Shown here piece by piece: positions 7,472 to 13,178 of a stretch of DNA of 13,178 bases (positions within the stretch are counted from its first letter, which is position 1; every line of letters starts with the position of its first letter). The DNA is taken from assembly GCA_003556955.1 (NCBI GenBank), contig PWQB01000452.1, positions 1 through 13,178 on the forward strand. The letters run 5' to 3'. The notes beneath the pieces were generated by a model that was given only the letters and a program-made list of their open reading frames with translations, was not told the DNA's origin and searched no databases. A program made the translations under genes and the position numbers. Source of the DNA: Nostocaceae cyanobacterium CSSed10_463m (GTDB lineage: Bacteria > Cyanobacteriota > Cyanobacteriia > Cyanobacteriales > Nostocaceae).

Positions 7472-8389
7472 TTAGCCATTATCCTTAACTTCACCAAACT
7501 TAATTATTAGGGCGATCGCTATACTAACGGCTAAGATTAATGTCATACTTAAAGCTGAACCAAAGCCCCAATTTTGGGTAATTCCTAGAAATTGGTTATA
7601 AATTAATCGGGCTGCTGTCATACTAGAAGCTCCACCCAGCAATTCTGGGTTGATAAAATCCCCTAATCCGGTGATTAAAACTAGCATGGAACCAGCAGTG
7701 ATTCCTGGTAAAATTTGGGGGACTGTGACTTTCCAAAAAGTTTCTATGTCATTTGCACCTAAGTCGGCTGCTGCTTCTAATAAGCGCTTATCTAGCTTTT
7801 CTAAAGAGGCATAGAGAATTAACACCATATAGGGTAATAAGCTATAGCTCATACCAATTAATACGGCTGGAATCCGATGCAGTAGTTCTAAGGTTGGTAA
7901 GCCTAAACTACTGAGTATAGTATTCAATAAGCCAGTAGGACGTAAAATACTAATCCAGGCGTAGGAACGCAGCAGGGAGGAAGTCCATAGAGGTAGGACG
8001 AAGCTTAAAAGTAGGAAATTACGCCAGCGTTGCGGGGCTATTTGAGCCATCCAGTAGGCGACGGGTAAGCCTAAGATTAAGCAAATTATAGTGGTGGCGA
8101 TCGCTAACCACAAAGAGCGGCCAATTACTTGCAGATATAAAGGATCAAATATCCGGATATAGTTATCGAGTCCACTGGGATTGACTATATCTCCTGGCCT
8201 AATGTTGGGGACTAAGCTTAACTGCAAAATTAACAGTGTTGGTAGCACTAGCAAAAGTAATAACCAAACACCAGATGGAGTCAGTAATATTAAGGGTTGG
8301 AGCCAGTTTAACTGAGGTAGAAACGATTTTTTTATCTGGGAATCTTCACCTGATAAATTTATGGGATTTGAATTATCTTTGTTGAACAT
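7472..8389 (-). CDS. potB: Spermidine/putrescine ABC transporter permease PotB
   Basis: This 305-residue inner-membrane protein is one half of the channel of a polyamine importer. About six hydrophobic segments are visible, beginning near 33-58 and ending near 279-297. The EAA loop that docks on the ATPase reads EAAADLGANDIETFWKVTVP and continues to the LPG at 227-229 (from residue 205). The PSG near 38 and the order of motifs fit PotB rather than PotC. The N-terminal 30 residues are polar and longer than in enteric PotB. The start is ATG at 8389, 30 bases after the potD stop, without a clear Shine-Dalgarno, so translation probably depends on the operon messenger. A PotC partner normally completes the channel; none is encoded next to this gene. 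A homodimeric PotB, or a potC elsewhere, would be needed for function. Confidence 0.9.
   Translation of the reverse strand: MFNKDNSNPINLSGEDSQIKKSFLPQLNWLQPLILLTPSGVWLLLLLVLPTLLILQLSLVPNIRPGDIVNPSGLDNYIRIFDPLYLQVIGRSLWLAIATTIICLILGLPVAYWMAQIAPQRWRNFLLLSFVLPLWTSSLLRSYAWISILRPTGLLNTILSSLGLPTLELLHRIPAVLIGMSYSLLPYMVLILYASLEKLDKRLLEAAADLGANDIETFWKVTVPQILPGITAGSMLVLITGLGDFINPELLGGASSMTAARLIYNQFLGITQNWGFGSALSMTLILAVSIAIALIIKFGEVKDNG
7512..7519. repeat. HIP1 octamer
   Basis: GCGATCGC inside the 3' end of potB. Confidence 0.8.
8097..8104. repeat. HIP1 octamer
   Basis: GCGATCGC in the middle of potB. Confidence 0.8.
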
Positions 8390-8419
8390 AATATTTTAAA
8401 GAGTCAACTATTGCCCAGT

Positions 8420-9502
8420 TTAACTGCTAGTTAATTTAGTCCAGTAACGCTCATAGATATCTTCTACATCACCTAAAGGAGTAATACGTTCGCACTTTTC
8501 TAATATTGAAGCTGGAGGAAATAAATTTTGATTATTTCTAATTTCCTGCGGTAATAGTTCAAAACCAGCACTATTCGGTGTAGCAATATTCAGGCGTTGA
8601 CTAATTGTCGCTGCTACGTCTGGTTGTAACATAAAGTTAATCCAAGCATAGGCTCCATCTACATTGGGTGCTGTTGTTGGGATGACAATTGTATCAGTCC
8701 ATAGTGAAGAACCACTGCGAGGAATGACATATTTCAGTTGAGGATTTTCTCTAATAACTTTAATCGCATCAACGGAGTAACACATTGCTAATGTTAAATC
8801 TCCTGCCAATATTTGGTTTTGCCAAGCATCGGTGTCAAAAGCAGCGATGGCTGGTTTCAACTCTACCAATTTTTCATACGCCTGTTTAATTTGATTTTCG
8901 TCTTTGGAGTTATAGGAATAACCTAACATTCGTAAGACTGCGCCCATCACTTCCCGGACATCATTTAACAATGTCATACGTTTATTGAGTATTGCCTGAT
9001 TTTGCCAAAGGTAGTCCCAATCTTCTGGTGCATCTTTGAGAATGGCTGAATTGTAAATTAAACCTGTTGTTCCCCAATTAAAGGGGATGCTATAGCGGTT
9101 ATTAGGGTCATAACTAGGATTTTGGAACTGGGGAAATAGTTGATCGACACCAATTAAGCGATCATGATTTAATTTGATTAGTAAACCCTGTTCTTCCATC
9201 TTCTGCACCATATAGTCAGATGGATAGATCAAACTATAAGCACCACCACCTCCAGCCAACAGTTTAGCTAGCATCACCTCATTAGAATCATAGACATCTA
9301 CGAGGACTTTTATCTCTGTTTGGGAAGTAAAACTTTGCAGTAGTTTTTGATCTACATATTGCGTCCAAGTGTAAATATATAATTGGTCACTGCTAACTGA
9401 ATTTGTTGCCGACCTAATATTACCTAATTGCCAGCTACAACTAGCCAGGGAGAAACCAGAAAGTGCTGCTATTCCTTGTACAAATTGCCGTCTTTTCGTC
9501 AT
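8420..9502 (-). CDS. potD: Polyamine-binding lipoprotein PotD, Tat-type signal
   Basis: This 360-residue protein captures spermidine or putrescine outside the membrane and hands it to the permease. It starts MTKRRQFVQG with a twin arginine (R4, R5), then a hydrophobic stretch and a lipobox LASC ending at C22, so it looks like a Tat-exported lipoprotein. Compared from memory with E. coli PotD, ligand residues W34, Y37, D168, E171, W255 and D257 correspond to W46, Y49, D181, E184, W268 and D270. Two positions differ: E36 becomes Q48 and W229 becomes Y242, which may change affinity or preference. The ATG lies only 2 bases after the potA stop, indicating tight co-translation; potB follows 30 bases on. 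The binding-residue match makes polyamine a better guess than iron or thiamine for this broad family. Confidence 0.9.
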   Translation of the reverse strand: MTKRRQFVQGIAALSGFSLASCSWQLGNIRSATNSVSSDQLYIYTWTQYVDQKLLQSFTSQTEIKVLVDVYDSNEVMLAKLLAGGGGAYSLIYPSDYMVQKMEEQGLLIKLNHDRLIGVDQLFPQFQNPSYDPNNRYSIPFNWGTTGLIYNSAILKDAPEDWDYLWQNQAILNKRMTLLNDVREVMGAVLRMLGYSYNSKDENQIKQAYEKLVELKPAIAAFDTDAWQNQILAGDLTLAMCYSVDAIKVIRENPQLKYVIPRSGSSLWTDTIVIPTTAPNVDGAYAWINFMLQPDVAATISQRLNIATPNSAGFELLPQEIRNNQNLFPPASILEKCERITPLGDVEDIYERYWTKLTSS

Positions 9503-9504
9503 AA

Positions 9505-10638
9505 CTAACTATTTAATAAAGCTATACAGTCACCTTCTGTCCACCAAGCATAGATAGGTGTGTTCCGGTCTGGTAAATTGCCAAAGGTATTGGGTTGTAA
9601 AACATTGATATTTACACCATTTGTCAATTCCACTACATAATTAACGTGGGTTCCTAAATACATCACGTTACCCAATCGTCCTTCAAAGCAGTTAGTGGAG
9701 ACACTAGGCTGATAAAGGGAAAGTTGGATTTTTTCTGGGCGTACACTTACCACTACTGCTTGAGATAATTCCGTTGGTGTTCTTTCATTACGGGCGACGT
9801 TAATTTTGAGTCCCGTTTTAGTAACAATTTGCACGCTGTTAGATTCTATATGAGTAATTTTACCACTAAATAAATTAGTGTCACCAATAAAATCAGCGAC
9901 AAAGGGTGTAAGGGGATGTTCGTAAATTTGTCTAGGAGTATCGATTTGCTCAATTTTGCCTTGATTCATGACGGCGATGCGATCGCTTAAGGACATAGCC
10001 TCTTCCTGATCGTGGGTCACCATGATAAAGGTCAATCCTAAATTTCGATGTAAATTTGACAACTCCACCTGCATATCTTTACGGAGTTTTAAATCTAAAG
10101 CCCCCAACGGTTCATCAAGCAGTAAGACCTTGGGACGATTGACTAAAGCCCTGGCTAAAGCCACCCGTTGCTGCTGACCACCAGAGAGTTGACTGGGAAA
10201 GCGCGATCGCAAATTTTCCATTTTCACCAGCATCAAAGCTTCTTCAACTCTGCTGTCAATTTCGGATTTGCGGAGTTTCTTGTGGAGGCGCAAGCCAAAG
10301 GCAATGTTATCCCACACATTAATATGGTTAAACAGAGCATAGCTTTGAAAGACAGTATTTACAGGTCTGCGATAAGCAGGGACATTAGTCATCGGCTGAC
10401 CTTGAATGAATACTTTGCCAGCATCAGTCCTCTCAAACCCAGCTATTAAGCGTAATATGGTTGTTTTACCGCAACCAGAAGGACCTAAAATACTAAAAAA
10501 TTCTCCCTGTCTGACATCCAAATGTACTCCATGTACTGCGGGTTCTTTGTGAAAAAACTTGAATACGTGGCGCAGTTCAACATCCAGGGGCTGAGATGTT
10601 GTAATTTTATTTTGATTTTTCGTGACCGTTTGAGCCAT
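9505..10638 (-). CDS. potA: Polyamine ABC transporter ATPase PotA
   Basis: This 377-residue cytoplasmic ATPase powers the importer. It has Walker A GPSGCGKTT (52-60), Q-loop Q98, signature LSGGQQQR (151-158), Walker B VLLLDEP (171-177), a D-loop GALD and H-loop H209 in THDQEEAM. A C-terminal TOBE-type regulatory domain covers about 290-365. Length and layout match PotA of the carbohydrate/polyamine importer group. It is the first gene of the minus-strand operon and the 523-bp region to its right must hold its promoter. The ATG at 10638 lacks a good Shine-Dalgarno. Its TAG stop is 2 bases from the potD start. The ATPase alone cannot fix the substrate, but the neighbouring PotD can. Confidence 0.93.
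   Translation of the reverse strand: MAQTVTKNQNKITTSQPLDVELRHVFKFFHKEPAVHGVHLDVRQGEFFSILGPSGCGKTTILRLIAGFERTDAGKVFIQGQPMTNVPAYRRPVNTVFQSYALFNHINVWDNIAFGLRLHKKLRKSEIDSRVEEALMLVKMENLRSRFPSQLSGGQQQRVALARALVNRPKVLLLDEPLGALDLKLRKDMQVELSNLHRNLGLTFIMVTHDQEEAMSLSDRIAVMNQGKIEQIDTPRQIYEHPLTPFVADFIGDTNLFSGKITHIESNSVQIVTKTGLKINVARNERTPTELSQAVVVSVRPEKIQLSLYQPSVSTNCFEGRLGNVMYLGTHVNYVVELTNGVNINVLQPNTFGNLPDRNTPIYAWWTEGDCIALLNS
9979..9986. repeat. HIP1 octamer
   Basis: GCGATCGC inside potA, near the end of its ATPase domain. Confidence 0.8.
10203..10210. repeat. HIP1 octamer
   Basis: GCGATCGC inside potA, just upstream of the codons for the ABC signature. Confidence 0.8.
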
Positions 10639-10683
10639 AATTTTCAGTAGAATGCGCTGATGTTAGGAGAGTTGCTCAGATAA

Positions 10684-10731
10684 TTTTCAAATCTTGCCAA
10701 TGGTATGTCTATTTACGCCGTGCTTTACTAG
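10684..10731 (-). repeat. 48-bp intergenic repeat, copy A
   Basis: Read on the minus strand, this segment runs CTAGTA, 5 variable bases, CGGCGTAAATA, then ...ACCATT and TGAAAA. It aligns without gaps to 13080-13127 on the plus strand, with 34 of 48 positions identical by my count, including the GC-containing 11-mer CGGCGTAAATA. The two copies thus sit in inverted orientation around mrdA. Confidence 0.55.
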
Positions 10732-10949
10732 GACTAAAGACTAATTAAACAATCCCAAATTCCCAATTAAAGACTGTTCAAGAGGCGGATTTAATCCTAG
10801 ACTAAAACACAACCTCAGTGTAGACTCAAACTCTGGAAATTTTGTGTAGGCTAGGGGTAATACACCCTTTCCTAACCGATAAATAATGCAGTATAAGAGT
10901 TGCTGAAAGTTCATAGGTCACAGAAAAGGAAAGGGGACATGGCAAACGG

Positions 10950-11074
10950 GACAGCAGCACGGGGCAAGAGCCAAGAGGAAAGGTTATTAAGCAGCCGAGA
11001 GTGTCAAGTCATTTCTCACACACCCCGCTCCTCGTTCCAGTTCAGACTGCTGCTGCTTCGTTGCCTCTGCTGTC
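10950..11074. repeat. Long imperfect inverted repeat upstream of mrdA
   Basis: GACAGCAG (10950-10957) is complementary to CTGCTGTC (11067-11074), and just inside, GGCAA (10963-10967) is complementary to TTGCC (11061-11065), giving 13 paired bases around a large internal sequence. The element is G+C-rich against AT-rich flanks. It could be a degenerate mobile repeat, a structured leader of mrdA or chance. Confidence 0.35.
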
Positions 11075-11076
11075 AG

Positions 11077-11084
11077 GCGATCGC
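11077..11084. repeat. HIP1 octamer, intergenic
   Basis: GCGATCGC about 80 bases before mrdA; it is the only one of the seven copies in the window that lies outside a gene. Confidence 0.8.
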
Positions 11085-11109
11085 TTGAGCGCTAAAATCC
11101 CGGTAGGTT

Positions 11110-11137
11110 TTTAGCATCATCGTATACATATTAATAC
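11110..11137 (+). promoter_or_regulatory. Candidate promoter of mrdA
   Basis: TTTAGC (11110-11115) and TAATAC (11132-11137) are spaced by 16 bases and could be weak -35 and -10 boxes. TATACA at 11123-11128 is an alternative -10 without a good -35. The match to consensus is poor, so this is a guess from position and sequence. Confidence 0.25.
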
Positions 11138-11143
11138 TAGTTT

Positions 11144-11156
11144 AAAAAATTTTTTT
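11144..11156. other. A6T7 tract directly before mrdA
   Basis: AAAAAATTTTTTT is a self-complementary AT tract ending 5 bases before the mrdA ATG, where a Shine-Dalgarno would normally lie. The start is therefore probably read without one. The tract is expected to bend DNA. Confidence 0.5.
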
Positions 11157-11161
11157 GTCTT

Positions 11162-12967
11162 ATGACTTTATGGCAATCATCCCCACTGGGCGAAAAAAAT
11201 ACACGTACAGTTGGACGAAATTTCCAATCCGTATTTTTAATTGCATTTACCTTATTAATGACCACTGGCATCAGCGTGCGCCTGGCATACTTGCAAATTG
11301 TCAAAGGAGAGCGACACCGTTCCCAAGCCGAAGCCAACCGGGTGCGGATAATTCCCAAACAACCAGAAAGGGGTAATATTTTCGACCGCACTGGCAAACT
11401 TTTAGCCAGTACCCGTTCTCCTCGTTCTGTATATCTGTGGCCAATGGCCCATACCAAAGCCGGGTGGTCGGTTGTTGGTTCACGGCTAGAAAAGATCCTG
11501 GATCTCCCCAAAGCGGAAATAGAGGAAAAATTAAAAGAGGCAGGCCCTAACTCATCTTCACTCATTCGCATTGCTCGTGACCTGAATGAAGCCCAAATCA
11601 CTGGTCTAAAAGAGTATGAAAACGAATTAAACGGTGTAGAAATTCATACGGAAGCCGTTCGCTACTACCCCCACGGTAAAGAATTAGCCCATGTCCTGGG
11701 CTATACACGAGAACTAACTGCTGAACAGTTAAAACAGAGGCGGCCGCAAGGCTATCGATTAGGAGATGTAATTGGTCAAATGGGGGTGGAAAAAACTTAT
11801 GAACATATACTTCGGGGCGAATGGGGCGGTCAGCAAGTAGAAGTAGATGGCGCAGGTCGTCCAATTCGGGTATTGGGAGAAAAACAAGCCAGGGCTGGTA
11901 ATGATTTAAATTTAACAATAGATTTAAATCTACAAATAGCCGCACACAAAGCTTTAGGCAATTACAACGGTGCTGTTGTGGCACTTGACCCCAATAATGG
12001 CGCAGTCCTAGCAATGGTATCTCGCCCTACCTTTGACCCTAATATCTTCTCTAAACAAAAACTCTCGCAAAAAGATTGGGAAACAGTCCAAGGTGCAAAC
12101 CATCCTTTAGTCAATCGCGCGCTGAGTGCTTTTCCGCCCGCCAGTACCTTTAAAATTGTCACCACCGCAGCCGGGCTGGAATCAGGTAAATTTGCTCCTA
12201 ATACCATCCTACCAACCTACGGTTATTTAAACATTGCTGGGACTAGATTTGGTGAATGGAACCATGCTGGATTCGGTCCTCTAGGTTTTGTGGGTGCAAT
12301 GAAGTGGAGTAGTGATACTTTCTTTTATCAAATTGCGAGGGCAGTGGGTGGCCCCACTTTGATTGAATGGACTCGTAAATTTGGATTTGGTCAAAAAACT
12401 GGCTTTGATTTTGAATCGGAGGAAAACAGAGGTTTAGTACCAGACGAGGAGTGGAAACGCAGAGTTCGGAATATGCCTTGGACAATAGGAGACACCATTA
12501 ATATGTCAATTGGCCAAGGTGCTTTGTTAGCGACTCCTTTGCAAGTTGCTGTCATGTTTGCAGTCACAGCTAATGGCGGCTACCGAGTCCAGCCCCATTT
12601 GCTTCAAGATAATGAAGAAGCCAGAAATTGGCGAAAACCGGTGAAGATGAAACCGAGTACTATGAAAATTCTCCAAGACGGACTCAGGCAGGTGATAACT
12701 GCGGGTACTGGTACAGTTTTGGATAAGCCCACACTTCCCCCAGTCGCGGGTAAAACAGGCACAGCCGAAGCATGGCAACGTGGGGTGAAAAGAAATCATG
12801 CTTGGTTTGGTGCTTACGCCCCAGCAGACAAACCAGAAATCTTGGTTGTCGTTTTTACTGAACATTCTGGTGGTGGTGGTGGTAGTCTGGCTGGCCCCAT
12901 GCTTTTAGAAATTATGGAAGACTATTTTCAACGTAAGTACCCTGGTAAGTATCAAAAGCCAAATTGA
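11162..12967 (+). CDS. mrdA: Penicillin-binding protein 2, peptidoglycan transpeptidase
   Basis: This 601-residue class B PBP cross-links peptidoglycan during cell elongation and works with a RodA-type glycosyltransferase. A short cytoplasmic tail and one membrane helix (about 22-44) anchor it. The dimerisation domain begins with PERGNIFDRTGKLLAS, the usual RGxxxDRxG motif. The transpeptidase domain holds all catalytic motifs: S328-T-F-K331, S383-S-D385 (the SxD form typical of PBP2) and K531-T-G-T. Length fits the PBP2 family (about 600-650). A glycine run (GGGGG) near residue 570 lies in the usual loop before the last helices. The ATG at 11162 is the only possible early start, because the frame is closed by a TAG at 11138. 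No mreB, rodA or other cell-wall gene is in the window, so it seems to be a lone transcription unit. Confidence 0.94.
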   Translation: MTLWQSSPLGEKNTRTVGRNFQSVFLIAFTLLMTTGISVRLAYLQIVKGERHRSQAEANRVRIIPKQPERGNIFDRTGKLLASTRSPRSVYLWPMAHTKAGWSVVGSRLEKILDLPKAEIEEKLKEAGPNSSSLIRIARDLNEAQITGLKEYENELNGVEIHTEAVRYYPHGKELAHVLGYTRELTAEQLKQRRPQGYRLGDVIGQMGVEKTYEHILRGEWGGQQVEVDGAGRPIRVLGEKQARAGNDLNLTIDLNLQIAAHKALGNYNGAVVALDPNNGAVLAMVSRPTFDPNIFSKQKLSQKDWETVQGANHPLVNRALSAFPPASTFKIVTTAAGLESGKFAPNTILPTYGYLNIAGTRFGEWNHAGFGPLGFVGAMKWSSDTFFYQIARAVGGPTLIEWTRKFGFGQKTGFDFESEENRGLVPDEEWKRRVRNMPWTIGDTINMSIGQGALLATPLQVAVMFAVTANGGYRVQPHLLQDNEEARNWRKPVKMKPSTMKILQDGLRQVITAGTGTVLDKPTLPPVAGKTGTAEAWQRGVKRNHAWFGAYAPADKPEILVVVFTEHSGGGGGSLAGPMLLEIMEDYFQRKYPGKYQKPN

Positions 12968-12979
12968 ATTTAGATCGAG

Positions 12980-13004
12980 TCCCCACGCCACACAGGAATG
13001 GGGA
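12980..13004 (+). repeat. Small inverted repeat after mrdA
   Basis: TCCCCA (12980-12985) and TGGGGA (12999-13004) can pair across a 13-base loop 12 bases after the mrdA stop. No T run follows, so it is at best a weak terminator or a messenger 3'-end hairpin. Confidence 0.3.
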
Positions 13005-13010
13005 TTGACC

Positions 13011-13031
13011 GTAATTCGTAATTCGTAATTA
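13011..13031. repeat. Triple heptamer repeat GTAATTC
   Basis: GTAATTC occurs twice in a row, followed by GTAATTA. It is a third heptamer-type tandem repeat in this window and also supplies the left arm of the larger hairpin that follows. Confidence 0.6.
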
Positions 13032-13073
13032 AATGGGTACAAGCCCCCACTGATTCTAACTACGAATTATTTT
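13019..13073 (+). terminator. Nested hairpin with T run, possible mrdA terminator
   Basis: TAATTCGTA (13019-13027) pairs perfectly with TACGAATTA (13061-13069). The 33-base loop contains GGGTACAAGCCC, which can fold again. TTTT follows at 13070-13073. The structure lies about 50 bases beyond mrdA. It may be a terminator, or a repeat-derived hairpin. Confidence 0.4.
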
Positions 13074-13079
13074 GACATA

Positions 13080-13127
13080 CTAGTACAAGTCGGCGTAAAT
13101 AAGCAGACCATTCAAAATCCATGAAAA
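13080..13127 (+). repeat. 48-bp intergenic repeat, copy B
   Basis: Partner of 10684-10731 in opposite orientation. Shared blocks are CTAGTA (13080-13085), CGGCGTAAATA (13091-13101), ACCATT and TGAAAA (13122-13127). Confidence 0.55.
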
Positions 13128-13143
13128 GCCCATATTATAAGCT

Positions 13144-13171
13144 TTTTGACTTTTGACTTTTGACTTTTGAC
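13144..13171. repeat. Four tandem TTTTGAC heptamers
   Basis: TTTTGAC is repeated four times without change, a typical STRR of heterocystous cyanobacteria. The run ends 7 bases before the window edge. Confidence 0.8.
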
Positions 13172-13178
13172 TTCCGCC

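Larger units (their letters stand above)
10639..11161. other. Divergent intergenic region between potA and mrdA
   Basis: This 523-bp stretch separates two genes that read away from each other and must carry both promoters. The left part is AT-rich and holds one copy of a 48-bp repeat. The part from about 10920 to 11090 is clearly richer in G+C and holds a long imperfect inverted repeat and one HIP1. The open frame 10900-11088 (62 aa, or 49 aa from ATG 10939) has an arginine, serine and leucine-rich composition unlike a folded protein and is not called. I looked for NtcA-type GTA-N8-TAC sites and found none. Confidence 0.6.

Noticed and set aside
7429..7479. 16-codon frame overlapping the potB stop, considered as a potC remnant.
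   Set aside because: The short peptide (MANAVVEVYIGLLFDV) has no recognisable PotC motif; position alone is not enough.
10900..11088. Open frame of 62 aa (49 aa from ATG 10939, with a purine-rich AAGGGG just before it).
   Set aside because: Composition rich in R, S, L and C with no domain; it coincides with a G+C-rich inverted repeat and ends in a HIP1 site, so the frame is probably accidental.
11137..11601. 154-codon antisense frame opposite mrdA.
   Set aside because: Overlaps the well-supported PBP2 N-terminus and shows no family features.
13144..13171. Possible CRISPR repeats.
   Set aside because: The units are seven bases long with no spacers.

Overview
The window looks like chromosomal DNA of a filamentous, heterocyst-forming cyanobacterium of the Nostoc/Anabaena group. 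The grounds are seven perfect HIP1 octamers (GCGATCGC), AT-rich genes with weak or absent Shine-Dalgarno sequences, heptameric tandem repeats and GC-rich palindromes between genes, and proteins that read as typically cyanobacterial (a CheA-type hybrid kinase, a UrtA-type binding protein, a cyanobacterial PBP2). The assignment rests on recognition; no search was run. I see no tRNA, rRNA, CRISPR array, transposase or phage gene.

Layout. (1) 45-3683, plus: a 1212-aa CheA-like hybrid histidine kinase (Hpt, P3-like dimerisation, CheA ATPase, CheW, receiver). (2) 3684-3842: a convergent intergenic region with a probable terminator hairpin and a second GC-rich hairpin. (3) 3843-10638, all minus: five genes transcribed in the order potA (ATPase), potD (polyamine-binding lipoprotein), potB (permease), then a 211-bp repeat-filled gap, an orphan UrtA/AmiC-type urea or amide binding protein, and a dCache-HAMP histidine kinase. 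(4) 10639-11161: a 523-bp divergent intergenic region with a repeat copy, a long imperfect inverted repeat and likely promoters. (5) 11162-12967, plus: mrdA, penicillin-binding protein 2. (6) 12968-13178: a gene-free tail with nested inverted repeats, a second copy of the repeat found upstream of mrdA, and four TTTTGAC heptamers.

How the genes work together. potA-potD-potB are packed as one operon (2-bp and 30-bp gaps) and encode most of a PotABCD polyamine importer, but no potC lies beside potB; a repeat-rich spacer sits where it would be expected. The next two genes on the same strand pair a periplasmic urea/amide-type binding protein with a membrane histidine kinase, without UrtBCDE transporter genes and without a response regulator. 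This suggests, as inference only, a periplasmic sensing pair for a small nitrogen compound next to a polyamine uptake locus. The CheA-like kinase is probably the last gene of a chemosensory operon lying to the left of the window. mrdA serves cell-wall elongation and appears unrelated to its neighbours.
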